Notes under the pieces: model-generated
Seen by the model: the letters and a program-made list of their open reading frames with translations, nothing else
What the model was told of the DNA's origin: nothing
Database searches by the model: none
Position numbers and translations under genes: made by a program
NCBI RefSeq assembly: GCF_031755915.1
Contig: NC_083386.1
Coordinates: 18,213,001-18,277,000 of the forward strand
Reading direction: 5' to 3'
DNA length: 64,000 nucleotides
Source: Ziziphus jujuba
Taxonomy: Eukaryota > Streptophyta > Magnoliopsida > Rosales > Rhamnaceae
Shown: positions 1 to 11,694 of the stretch, one piece after another
Layout: each line of letters begins with the position of its first letter
How positions within the stretch are numbered: the stretch's first letter is position 1

Positions 1-59
1 TTATTAATAATTTTCTTAAATTTTAAAACATACGTAATATTTCCAAAATATTGAATAAC

Positions 60-560
60 TCAAAATATACATTCACACACACATACACATATATATATGA
101 CCTTTTAGCAAGTATGTACACATACATACATACATACAGACATACATAGACACGTACATATACATATACATATATTCACACACATATATATAAATATATA
201 TATTTGTATTCATATATTTAAATATATACATACAAACCTTTAACGAGCATATTTTATCAAATACAAATATCCACACATATATTCACACACATACGTAGGT
301 ACTCACGTGTAAATATATATATATGCATAATTCTTTTGACATATATATATACATTCATATACTCAAATATATATATATATATATATATATAAGCTCATAT
401 AAACATCCACACACATGCCAAGGGAGTACCCACATATACTTACGCATATATATATATATATATATATACAGGAATATGCATTACAATTATATATGTGCAT
501 ATTTGAGCAAAATTATGTACATACATGTACAATCCAATACAATTACCATATTAAATATAA
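60..560. repeat. AT-rich microsatellite cluster (TA, CATA, CACA)
   Basis: Repeated runs of TA alternate with CATA and CACA steps, e.g. long TA runs near 370-390 and 446-467. The short reading frames across it encode Ile-Tyr or Met-Tyr-Val repeats, a by-product of the simple repeat and not a gene signal. Confidence 0.85.
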
Positions 561-789
561 TATATACTCAAAAATGGCAACTTTTCAAATACACACTCAT
601 AATTCACAAATAAGGTATCAATGGAAATCTAAAGAGACGAAGAACACATTATTAACCTTCCTTGAACTCAACTAAACCAGCAGTTGCCAAAAAATGGTTG
701 GGAAAGTTTGGATAAAAATTCAACTTATCACATCTCTTAAACAGTAGGGAATTGAGCTTAAGTGAACTCAAAATTGAGTTCAGGGGGTT

Positions 790-1699
790 GAAATGTGGTG
801 GGAAGGAGGATCAATTCAACCAGGGGGTGGCTGGATCACTAGAAAACCAGCTTCGCCATCGTCATCGATGGAGGCCCAATCTGGGCATCTCCGGCGATGG
901 CTAGGTGTGATATTTTTGGCTATTGGCTGGACTCCTCATGGTTGTCCTCCATGTCAGGCACATGTGGTGCGTGGATGGCTGACATGGGCACAATCCGGCG
1001 AGGTCGAGAGAGAGAAAAGGGGAGATATATATATATATATATATAGGAAGAGAGAGATTGAAAGAGAGAGAGGGGCATTTTCCCCCTTCATACGTGAAAG
1101 AAAGAGAGAGAGAAAGAGGGGGGAAAAAGGAAAAAGAAAAAGAAATATAAAAATAATAATAATAATATTTTATTAAGAATGACACATGGCACTCTTTTAT
1201 AGTGACCTGTGGCATCTTCATAAATGTAACACATGGCACATCCCATCTGGTGAGATGTGACACAAATCAAAGACTCCTTTAAATATTCCACTTACCCAAT
1301 AAAATACATCTAGAAAAAAATAGATACAATTTTATAGACCCGTAACTTTTCAACCGTAGGCCCAAATTCAGAGTGCCGCTAGTCTATGGACTCGTATCAA
1401 AGAGCATTACCACATAGTACAGAGTCAACATCAAAATCCATATAAATAAAAAGTCGACTTCGAGCTCACTGATCAATCCAGATCGCATCTTGTTTTTACT
1501 ATAACTTTGTACTCTTAGCTCCAATTTTGGCATACTAATAGTCTATGAACTCGTGTAAATGAGTATTTTACCATGGTAGCTTGATTAACCCACAGTAAAA
1601 AGTCAACTATGGAACCCACTTGATCAACTTCCATCAACCTTAGTCAAACTTGATCAAAAATTTCAAACTCGGAGCATTATCTCGGGTCGGGGTATTACA
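790..1699 (-). mobile_element. Tekay-like LTR fragment (copy A), 5' end of LTR
   Basis: Read on the minus strand this starts at 1699 with TGTAATACCCCGACCCGAG, matching the LTR start of copy B (8525, TGTAACACCCTGTCCCG). The next 400 bases share the same order of blocks with 8095-8525 and 11290-11694, including the phrase 'ctagtctatgaactcgta' or close variants, present in each. Upstream parts (790-1010) align loosely with the GC-richer block 7550-7900 of copy B. No partner LTR, primer site or polypurine tract adjoins it, so it is a fragment. Confidence 0.6.
1012..1165. repeat. Purine-rich GA tract with embedded TA microsatellite
   Basis: GAGA-rich sequence surrounds a TA run at about 1024-1044, followed by AAAG/GAAA repeats and a final AATAAT run. 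It lies inside LTR copy A at a position where copy B has a pyrimidine-rich CTCTCTC stretch (about 7950-7990), so low complexity here seems a property of this LTR region. Confidence 0.75.
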
Positions 1700-1739
1700 T
1701 CCTATCTTATTTTGTATTTTCCTTTTATTATGTTTAAAG

Positions 1740-3900
1740 GATTTTGCATTATATTTAAGGACCTCTCCTGGAGTTCTCTATTGCAACCTTAGGAAGGCCC
1801 CAGTTAGAGAAACCCACACTGGAAATTCTATGGAAAATCCATCAGCATCTCCCTTGTAAATTAAACTTTCTCAAATCTTATCCTACATAGAAAACACACT
1901 TGTACACATTCATAATCGCCTACACCTCCCACATACTACAATTCCACTAACTTAAAACACTCCATAAATATATCAGCACATAAATATAAATAAATATAAA
2001 TATAAATAATACAAACTATCTGAGCTCCATAATACATTTAATAGTAGTAATACTACCACAACAATAATTGTAATGATAATGATAATAAATAAAGATATTC
2101 GAGATCTAGACCCTAAATCATACAAACCACATCTCAAAATCTAGGAAATATAAAATATCCATGTTTATGCCATTACGAAACAATAAATTGAATGGTTAAG
2201 GTCATAACAATAATTCCAATAACATAAACACTATCCAAAACCAATATAAATATATATATATTTTTATATATACATAAATATGAGTATGTATACAATCCCT
2301 CAAAGGTTCAAAATAACCTATCTATAGACTAATACACTTACCCAAAGGTTGAAATATCTACCCAAAAGCTAACTAGAATCTTTAACACAGGCACTATACG
2401 AACTTTCTCACTACTATGTTATTATGTTGTGCATGCATTTCCAAATCTAGTTTAGCATTAACTATAATAAATACAACAATCACACATGATAATAATAATA
2501 ATAATAATAATATTGACAATAGTCAAATAATAATAAATATGTACTAAAATATTAAAATCGAATAATATTAGTAATATTCAAAATAATAGTAATAATAGTA
2601 ATAATAAATAATTTATTTAAAGCACATCTTCGTAAAGGAAAAATACATTGCGTATATTCGAAGACATAGTTAACACATGTAATCACTTGTATATGTACTG
2701 CTACTAATACGGTCAAGGATGGTTGTCTATTATGACCATCAACCGCATCAGTCTCGTAGGCAGTATAAATACCATGCTAAACCACTTATAGGCATAACCG
2801 AGTAACTATCACGATATTGTACAGTACACCTAACATATAATATATATCTAAAAAATACGTGATGCACCATACGATATACCAATGTTGCCAAGGAATACAT
2901 AGCATCCCAAACACTACTTTACAGGGGAGGGGAGAGAAGAACATGCACGTGGTCCCTTTAGCATCCTAAAGGTGCCAGTGTTAAATAATTTGTCATCCTA
3001 CAACTAACAGGAGGATGGCTAATGTTATCAATGCAAAATACTTGCCAACCCTCACTTACGTTAGCTCCAATAGAAATAGCTAAATCTGACGTCTGTCAAC
3101 CATAAGTAGGGTGGCTAATGCCATCATTGCAAAATATCTATCTACCCTCACTCAATACAACTCACAAAGGACGACTAAATATAACCTGCACTCTAAAATC
3201 ATATATATATATATATATATATATCAAGAGCACCGATACTATATAGTGCATCTAGAAACCAAATAATCATGAATAAATATACCAATTTGAAAACTTTGAT
3301 TTTTGATAATTCCATTTTAAAACCATAAATAAATATTATAAATAAATAAATAAAAGAAAATTATATAAATAATACTTCTTAATTTCAAAACCAACTCAAA
3401 TAAATGAATACAACCATTTACCAATACTATGGATACATCGAGTAAGCACATTAAAAACCCAATTCATTTTTAAATATAATGATAATAATAGTAATATATT
3501 TGTGCATATATATATATATATGAATATAAGCACAAATGGGGACAACGACATAAAAATGCTAAGTCAAAATAATAATAGTTGAATATTTAATTTAATTTAT
3601 TTTTTGCCCACGTTACTTTAAAAAAACAAAACCACTTGTTCTATAATATTTATATAATTCATAAATATACATTTATATATATATATACAAACAAACTTAA
3701 TACTGACAACATTTATATTACAATGGATACTCAATAATTTATAACATCCACAATATATGGTACCCCCAATTTCCAAACAACTATAAATAAACAATAATAA
3801 ACAATTAAGTAAGTAAATAATTATCTAATTAAATAAATAAGCAAACGAATGAATAAATAAATAAATAAACATTATCACCAGAGCACGATTGTGCACCAAC
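1740..3900 (-). mobile_element. Diverged Tekay-like LTR fragment (copy A2), 3' part
   Basis: The left part (about 1750-1860) resembles the reverse-complemented LTR 3' end of copies B, C, D and F, with 'gaaaatccatcagcatctccc' against 'gaaaatccggcagaacctccc' in B. The block 2868-3245, running from 'gatgcaccatacgatatacc' to 'tatagtgcatctagaaacc', matches 6222-6510 in B. TAA and TA microsatellites at 2488-2512 and 3200-3225 interrupt it. The true left terminus is not visible and the right limit is approximate. Confidence 0.45.
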
Positions 3901-4903
3901 CATGCCATGCCAATGCAAGTAAGAAACAAGTTATATTAGATAACAACAATTATGCTTTTGTTAAAAGTTATAAACACAAACATTTTTTATAGTTAATTAT
4001 ACCTAGAAAATTCTCACATTGCTTGGATACCAACTCGAGGACAAAAGCAAAAAACGTATTTCACAAACAAAAAAGAAATATATTTTCCCCTCTTCTCACA
4101 TCTATATACACAAGAAGCATTACAGGTGTTCCTAAGTTTTGCCCACATGAAACCTTTATAAGAGTAAACCCTAAAACAAAACAAAATAATAATAATACTA
4201 ATAAAAAGAACTATTCCATATGAAGAAATGTGAAAGCCAGATACCACATCTTAGAAAATATAATAACAAGACATCTAGTCCGGCAAACATTATTGAACTT
4301 CTGTAATATTACCTCAGGACCCAACATGGCTTTAAAAAGCTGCTATGAACAAGCTTCATTGACAATGTCCAACAACAAAAAATATTTAATTTCTATCTGA
4401 CATCACTGACTGCTAAACAAAGATCATCATCTTATTGGAAAACTTAGATCTCAAATATAGCCAGGCAACTCAACATGAGTATTCATACCTTTTTCTATTT
4501 CCATAAAATTACTACATCTTTGTGCTTTGATTTAATGAAACTAATCATATATATATATATAAGGGCACGCTTGCTTTATTGCTTTATATACATCTTTTGT
4601 ATTGAATATATATATATAGATATATATAATGTTTTACTTAGGAGATAGCTTTCAAAATATCAAACATATATATAATCATGATAAAGAAATAAACTAAGCT
4701 TGAAGAAAACCAATAACAACAGCATAAAATATCATGCATTGAATACTATCATATATAGTTGGCAGTATCTATGAATTGAAATTTCCATTCTAATTCCAAG
4801 AAAAATCACAATTCAAAAATGGCAAAATCTTAAATAACCAACAATAATGTACAAATTATATACCAAAGTGAAGCTTATGAAGGGAGTAACAATTTTGTGA
4901 GTT
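3900..4903. other. No gene or element recognised
   Basis: AT-rich sequence, less repetitive than its flanks. The short frames at 4014-4247 on either strand have no recognisable domain and overlap each other. TA microsatellites lie at 4546-4561 and 4606-4628. Confidence 0.5.
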
Positions 4904-4958
4904 TACTTTGCAAACAAGCAAGTTTCAAGCCAATCCAAGCTTGGATTCAAGTTCAAGA
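4904..4958. repeat. Left copy of a ~54-bp direct repeat flanking Tekay-like remnant B
   Basis: The sequence from 'tactttgcaaacaagc' to 'ttcaaga' recurs at 9604-9657 with about five differences. It abuts the LTR terminus TGTCAGG at 4959. Far longer than the usual 5-bp target duplication. Confidence 0.75.
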
Positions 4959-7900
4959 TGTCAGGACCCATCCAAAATCCCTCACCGGAACCCTAGACAA
5001 GCCCTGATCCTAGGGAAACCCTACCGAACCCTCCAATGGAAAATCCGGCAGAACCTCCCCTAAGAGTTGGACTTACCACAAATTCCATGCACGGAAAACA
5101 CATTTCTATATACAGCACCTTGTTCCTCCCACCTTACTACAATTTAATTCCACAAATTTGCATCATTTCAAGTGAATAACAGGGAATCAGTGCATAATTA
5201 AATATATAAATGTCCAAAACAGTATACGAAGCTTTATCAAGATAAAATTAAATATGAAATTTAATACAACAAAGGATAAAAGAAACAATACAAGATAGCG
5301 AAGAAAAGTAAGTAAGGCTCCTTGAACTTTCAGCAACGAACAAGACATCGAACTTACCTCCGGATGATCAACGTCTACTAACCTGGGTCTAAGGGAATGG
5401 AATTTAAAAACATGAGATGCTAATCATCTCAGTGAGTGACCCTAATTATGACACAATTATAATAATAATAATAATAATATAACGATAAGATGAACTTGAT
5501 TAATTAATAATAAATAATCACATAAATAATAAGTAGTTGAAATATTGTTTTCTCTCAAAACCCTCACAGTTCACTCAGTTGGAAAATTTTTCCTTTTAAA
5601 ACATTTTCACAAAACCCAATAATTGTACCTTAAAAATCAAGGAATAATTAATTAAATAGATTGCAAATAAAATACAATTGTTTAAAGATCTAAACTTATA
5701 ATGAAAACTAAAATTAATTTAAATAGCAATTATTAAATTGTCACACATTGTCATAAAGGGAATAAAACAAATCACAAATAATTGAACCAAGCCAACATTT
5801 AATTCAACATATAATCATGACATTTAATAATCAAGTCAATTGAATAATCAATGAATATTAATAAATAAAATGCAAATAATATGCAGCAAGTCAATGTAGT
5901 AATAAAGGGATTTAACGTAAAAAAAAAAAATTGATTTCAATAATTAATTTATATATAAAAACAATTATGCTCAATAATTTAATAAAATAATACGAGACAC
6001 CATAGAAAATCTTTTTGATAAATCTTAAATTTATGTAAGTCTTGAAAACATGGCAAAATATATTTTTGGACACAATTTAAATAAAATAATAAAATCAATA
6101 TAAATCAAATTCATGTTAAAAACTCGATTTAAATAAATAATAAAATACATGAATAAAATACTTTTAATTTCAAATATCACATTGAAAAATATTTAATTTT
6201 TTGAAAACGATCGGGAAAATATCTTGACGCACCATATTATATACCAGTGATGCCCTACGATACCCAGCGTCCTGAGCATCGTTTTGGCGGGAGGTTAAAG
6301 AGAGAAACTTGCATACGGTCGCTTCGACATCCTGACAGCGCCGCTGCTTAAACCATCATTTCCGCCATGGAGGGGAGCGGCTATGGCCAATATTAAACTT
6401 GCTTATCCTCAGTCCAATGGCAGCTCATGGGAGACATTATAACCTGCGCGCTTATCCACATATACAGTACAGAACACCAGTACTGTATGAGTGCGTCTAA
6501 AATCAATTACTAAATTTATTATTAAAATACCAAGTTTTCCAAAATTGACCGTGGGAATTATACCATTTTTCAAATTCACATTCCCACGTTTTTCTTTATT
6601 ATCACCAGCATAAATTCATCGATATAATTGTACAATTTTTCCAATACCATAAAATCAATCAATTAATAATTTAAGCGCATAAACATTTATAGTTTGGAAG
6701 CATCAACTTGAACAAATATTTTTCTTGAAATCATTAAAACCACTATGTCAAAAATAATATTAAAACCACATGAATTTCATATATCCTTAAAATCATGTAA
6801 ACGCATTTATCATGCATCATAAAATCAACATCAAACTCAACAATAATCTATTAAAAACCTTAAACCATAATTCCTTTAAAATCTCAAATATATTTTGGCA
6901 ACAACACATATATTAAAACCATCATAAATTGGCATTGTAAAATTAAATGGAAATTCCTTCAAATATTAAAACATATATTAAAATTCACATGAAAGCATTT
7001 CTAATTACACAATACTCTAACAATAAAATTTAACAATTAATAACAAAATCCCATATCCATAAAATTCTTGAAATCAAAAATATTTCTTAATGCACAAATA
7101 ATTATAATTCATTCAATTTTGACATCAAAATTCCAAATATAAATTTACTAAATATTTAACACATGAAATATAATTTCCAAATATATAATCAACACAAAAA
7201 CATATAAAATTTATCAACCCAAAATAATTTTGAAGGTGGGTCACTCACCTCGAACATGCAATTCAACCAAGATCCTCCATAGGATCGGTTCTACAATTCA
7301 CACCTGTTCCTAGAACATTGATAATACACAAACCGATTAAATTAATATTTTAATAGGATAAATTATACACGGTTATCCAGAAGATTTAACACAAACGTTA
7401 ATCAAATTTCGCAAATCATATGTTGAAATGAAGCTTACAACAAGAGGATTAAGGATTGACCCTTACCTTCCGGAGATTAGACTCGAGGTAGTCGGAATCT
7501 CACCGAGAAGGTTTCGGTCTTTAGGTCCTCGGATCTGACAAACGGCCGTGAATTGGAGGAAGCTGACCTCGGATTTGGGTTCAGGGGGTTTGAATTAGTG
7601 GCAAAAGGTGGGCAGTGTGATTGGAAACTTGCCGGAATCAAGTTTTCCGATGAGCCGCCGTCGTCACTGGAAACCGTCACTTCCGGTGGCGCGTCCGATG
7701 GCCACTAGCCATGATTTTTGAAGGAGAGGTAGATCGAAGGACGGGTGAATGGATGGGGCTGGCAGTGAGGCAAACAGATGCCGAGATAAGGAGAAATCTG
7801 GGTTTGAAGCAATCGACGTTGCTGTTGGAAAAAGCCTAGAAATCTGGATTTGAAGCAATCGGCTGGCCATGGAATCTCATGAGCTAGCCAAAATGAGGAG

Positions 7901-8525
7901 GTGGAGGTGGTGGGGTGGCACGTGTATGGAAATGGTGGCCGGTTGGTGACTCTCTCTCATTTCTTTCTCCCTCCTCTTTCTCTCTCCTCCACCTCACTCC
8001 TCACATGCCCCACACAACCATTTAACCTATCAAAATGCCTCTCGTGGGTGTCACTGTGCACTCACCGGTTGGCCAGATTTTGACACATGACACACACACT
8101 GTTCACATATTCAAAAATAATATTAAAATATTACGATATTTAGAAAACTTTGCCGGTCCATAACTTTCCAATGAAATGTCTAAATTAGGCGTGCCGCTAG
8201 TCTATGAACTCGTATCGACGAGTACTTCACAACCATACATGAGTCAAAGCTCAATTTTACAAAAATAAAAAGTCAACTCCGACACCTCGAACAGTTTGGA
8301 CCTCAACTTGTTTTGCCCATAACTTTTAAACCGTAGCGCCGTTTTCATTGTGCTACTAGTCTACGAACTAGGGTTGATGTGTCTTTGCAATCGTGCCTCG
8401 GTTAACCTAGAATTCTTGCAAAGTCAAAAGTCAAAGTTTAACCCTTCTCAGTCAATGACGGTTAAACCCAGTCAACTTCGGTCAACTTGAGAAATTTCAA
8501 GCATATTTCGGGACAGGGTGTTACA
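4959..8525 (-). mobile_element. Complete Tekay-like 3' LTR (copy B, ~3.57 kb)
   Basis: On the minus strand the LTR runs from TGTAACACCC (8525) to GGGTCCTGACA (4959), i.e. TG...CA termini. A polypurine tract lies directly outside the TGTAACA end, followed by a chromodomain remnant, so this is the 3' LTR of a minus-strand chromovirus. It holds no convincing ORF. Partial copies A, A2, C, D, E and F, and the fragment ending at 11694, share its blocks; the most recognisable is 6222-6510. An AAT microsatellite sits near 5460-5480. Long LTRs of several kb with a TGTAACACCCCG start are known for Tekay/Del elements. Confidence 0.8.
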
Positions 8526-8528
8526 AAC

Positions 8529-8557
8529 TTCCCCCCTTACAAAAATTTTATCCTCGA
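8529..8557 (-). other. Polypurine tract of Tekay-like element B
   Basis: Minus-strand sequence ends in GTAAGGGGGGAAGTT immediately before the LTR start TGTAACACCC. Upstream is the 'cgaggataaaatttttg' phrase that commonly precedes the Tekay polypurine tract. It primes plus-strand DNA synthesis and fixes the orientation of the element as minus. Confidence 0.8.
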
Positions 8558-8571
8558 AATTTCCTATGTCA

Positions 8572-8658
8572 TCGAAACATATAAGAATATTGGTCGTGAA
8601 TCTACTCCTCGAACTCCCACATCGCTTTCTCGAGTAGGTGAATCCGCCACTAGACCTT
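8572..8658 (-). pseudogene. Chromodomain remnant at pol C-terminus, Tekay-like
   Basis: The minus-strand translation in one frame gives KV-stop-WRIHLLEKAMWEFEE-stop-IHDQYSYMFR. This fits the end of a chromovirus chromodomain, where a W-R-x-H block is followed by EATWE-x-E and an aromatic-rich tail ending in Y-x-x-LF. Two in-frame stops are present and the frame cannot be followed upstream. Chromodomains are thought to direct integration toward marked chromatin. The position, just upstream of a polypurine tract and a TGTAACACCC LTR, is where Tekay/Del elements carry this domain. Confidence 0.7.
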
Positions 8659-9603
8659 GCTTAAGAAATAGCTTTATTAACCAATACACATTCCTCGTGA
8701 CCTAAGATCTGTACTAGTTGCCCCACGTATAATAGGTCTTTTCTCAATTTGATGTTGGAAGTCTAAAACAAGTGCGACAGATCTTCAATGTCCTTTCATA
8801 GCAACGATACATAAAATATGATGCGTACTCATGTTAACTCTTTTGAAAATGCTAACTTGTATGCCACAAACCAACTCTTCCGATGACCTCGTAGTGAGTA
8901 AGGTAACAAGAACTTTGCTTCTTTTATCGGCCAAAGCATATTACTCTCTTCCATGGAGATAACTTTAAGGAAATATGATATTCGTTTTTGAATGCAAGAT
9001 CCTTTCCACACAAATCGACGTAACTTTCTATCGATTCTGAGCAGTCTTCAAACTTTCTGGGATAACCTTCACATGGTCCATAGTCAACCGTAAGAATTCG
9101 AATTCAATCATGTTGGTCGTCGTATGGTGCTTCTCCTCATCCATTTCACTTCAATGTTATGGGGTTCGACACTACCTACCATATAGAGCCTTATACGAAG
9201 ACATCTCGATGCTTGCTTGGTAGCTAATATTATAACGACTTCTATCAACGACAATTGCTCATCCCAGCTTCTTCCGACATTGCATAATGCATGGTCTTAG
9301 TATATCTTCCAAAGTATGAACTTTTGCACTCTGCTTGTCCATTGGCCTATGGTGGAAGGAGATGCAGCATACGAGCCTCACTCTAGTGTATTTGTTAACC
9401 TTCACCATAGTCTTGAAGTAAGCACTAATCTCAATTCAACGTAATGGTGATCAACACTTCGTATAGACTCATATATGCTTTACGAACAGTTTGACCAACT
9501 TACTCGGGTGAAAACCACTCTCGTATAGATAGGAAGTACTCTAACTTAGTTGGTTGATGATTACCCAAATGTCATTGTACCTTTGCTTGATGATGGCTCC
9601 CGG
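8659..9603 (-). pseudogene. Badly decayed pol (integrase end) of Tekay-like element B
   Basis: No frame stays open. Near 9333-9352 the minus strand reads like a decayed H-P-Q-T-x-G-Q-x-E integrase motif (HHRPMDKQS). Spacing from the chromodomain remnant suits the distal integrase region. The rest of pol, gag and the 5' LTR are missing; the remnant stops at the right copy of the 54-bp repeat. Confidence 0.45.
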
Positions 9604-9657
9604 TACTTTGCAAACGAGCAAGTTTCAAGCCAATCCAAGCTTGATTTGAGTTCAAGA
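9604..9657. repeat. Right copy of the ~54-bp direct repeat
   Basis: Near-identical to 4904-4958 in the same orientation. Together the two copies bracket exactly the 3' LTR plus partial internal region of Tekay-like element B. Confidence 0.75.
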
Positions 9658-9786
9658 GGTCCAATAATGGTGGAAAAAGTCAGCTCCAAGGCCTGACAAC
9701 CACTAGTTTCCTACAATTAGACTGAAATAGTGATCGTCAAAGTTTAGTTTTTCCTTGGTGCATTGGGTAGTCATTCAGAGTAATCT

Positions 9787-10896
9787 TGATGAGAATTCGC
9801 CCAAACTCGTACAACCGACTACCCATTGGGGTGCTGATTCAATACAGTTGAAGACTGGGCCAATCACTAGAGCACAAGCCAAGAGATTTAAAGACATCTG
9901 GCTGGATTCATACAGGGAGTTATCAATTCTCAAAAGAATTTATCCATATCCAAAGATACAAGACCCATTTTATGCATCTAGGTGGTGGAGGCTGATACGG
10001 CCCGAGTAGCTGTTTTAGTGCAATTATGGACTCCGGACAGTACGAATGGGTTCAACACTTCTTGAATTCAGTTAATATCATTAAGAGGTCATGGAATCAA
10101 GACAAGGTAGGATCAAAAGCAACCAAAATGGAAATTTACACATGGAAGGACTTTTGGGCTGAAAATGCTATATTTGCTGTTGGCTTTACTGTATTTTGTT
10201 GATTTGGCATTTTCTCTTTGTTCCAATCAAGGGAAACATAAATAATCCTATTTGGCATCCTACATGGCACATTGGATCTGATTTGGAGTCTTTACAAGCT
10301 GAAAATTGGTCAAAGTTAGCTTAGTAATCAAACTAGTCAACTAGTTTCTTAATTTGAGTTTGATTTTTTGTTTTAGAAAATTAGTTTTTTATTTACTTAT
10401 TTCCTGGACAAAACAACTTAGAAAAGTTATTATTTTATTATTTCCATTGTAAATTAATTAATTCCTAATTCAAAATAAGGGAATTGACTAATATAAATTA
10501 GATTAGGAAAGGATGTGAAATTAGGCAGTTTCCTAATTTGATTCTATGTTGGCCAAAATTTCCTAATCTTTTTAGGGTTTTATTTTGTTCATTCAAAGCC
10601 TGTTCAAAGGCTTATTTTCAATGGGAAATCAGCTTACATATTACTTAGAAAATTTATTTGTGAGATAAAATTCTCTTAGTTCTTTTTGAACACCTGAAAC
10701 ACCATTAGAGAGTGGTTGTTTTAGTTTGACTTATCAATTGAACATCCATCACCTATTGTGACGTCTTCATCATATACCAAGGTTTCTAGTCATAGGTTGA
10801 TTAAGGGTTGAGGTGACCATAAGAACTTGAACTTAATATTTTGATCCGAGCTAATATAATATGAGTTTAGGCGTGAGTCGACCTAAGTTCGTATCA
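9787..10896 (+). mobile_element. Solo LTR of CRM-like gypsy family, TSD AATCT
   Basis: The LTR starts TGATGAGAATTCGCCC and ends GACCTAAGTTCGTATCA. Identical 5-bp duplications AATCT lie at 9782-9786 and 10897-10901. The same LTR forms elements V, X, Y and W, where it flanks gag-pol. A single complete LTR with a perfect duplication is the product of LTR-LTR recombination that removed the internal region. The first ~110 bases keep an open frame for the pol C-terminal tail. Confidence 0.93.
9788..9892 (+). pseudogene. LTR-encoded C-terminal tail of CRM-like polyprotein
   Basis: Within the solo LTR, the frame beginning at the second LTR base reads DENSP, then QPTTHWGAD, then KTGPITRAQAKRFK at 9851-9892. 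The same frame in the 3' LTR of element V continues directly from the integrase C-terminus, so the beginning of this LTR normally encodes the end of pol. The basic GP-I-T-R-A-x-A-K motif resembles the integrase tails of CRM-type chromoviruses, which end without a classical chromodomain; that lineage link is from memory. With no upstream pol here it is non-functional. Confidence 0.65.
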
Positions 10897-10901
10897 AATC
10901 T

Positions 10902-11089
10902 TGTCGTGGTTGGGTCACTGGTAGACTAGGCTTGATGGTTGAGCTGGCAGTGTGGTGGATTGGAATTAGAATTGGAGCTATTTTCAGCGTAAGTCCAGCC
11001 TACATGGGTTTTATAAAATGTCTGGGATGCTGGCTCAAGAAAAAGAAAGCTTGATGAGGGGCTATCTTTTTCCATTCTAGAAAAACCAA
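10902..11089. other. Low-copy sequence, nothing recognised
   Basis: Together with 9658-9781 this is the pre-insertion target of the solo LTR. No motif is recognised on either strand. Confidence 0.4.
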
Positions 11090-11694
11090 TTTTTCAATTA
11101 AAATTAAAATAAAAGAATATTTAAATTAATAAAATAATATATATATTTTTATATACCTTAGAATCAGTGCACCTATGTATAATATCAAAATAATAAAATA
11201 TTATTTATTTATAATTTTTCTTGTTTTAAAACCAATTTTCAAAAATAAATCTACCCACTTGAAGAAAATTATCAACATGCCCTTAGTCATTTAATGATTA
11301 TAACTTTCAAATCGTAACTTGAAATTAAGCGTGCGACTAGTCTGTAAACTCATATTAGTAAGCACTCCGCAATGATATGCTAGTGATATGCTGGTAAACA
11401 CTAAACCTTGAACAAAAATAAAAAATAAAAAAATAAAAAAATAAACTTGCACTCCACTTAGTCAATCTAAATCAAACCTTACTTTTGCAACAATTTCTCC
11501 ATCCTCGCTCCGAATTTGACATGTTGCTAGTTCTTGGAATTATGGTGAAGTGTTCTTTATAATGGTGGCTTAGTTAAAATGAAATCCTAGCTATATCAAA
11601 AAGTCAACTATAAGATCCACCCTATTAACCCCGGTCAAACTTGGTTAAAAATTTAAATTTTGAGGATTTTTTTTTTTTGGTCATGGTTGTTACA
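11090..11694 (-). mobile_element. Tekay-like LTR fragment, 5' end of LTR
   Basis: On the minus strand it starts TGTAACAACCATGACC at 11694 and follows the block order of copy B 8095-8525, including the repeated 'ctagtctgtaaactcat' type phrase near 11337-11353. The distal part is AT-rich and the boundary at about 11090 is approximate. Confidence 0.6.

Noticed and set aside
7477..7870. Minus-strand frames of 67-68 residues in LTR copy B
   Set aside because: The same region in LTR copies C, E and F does not keep the frame, so it is non-coding LTR.
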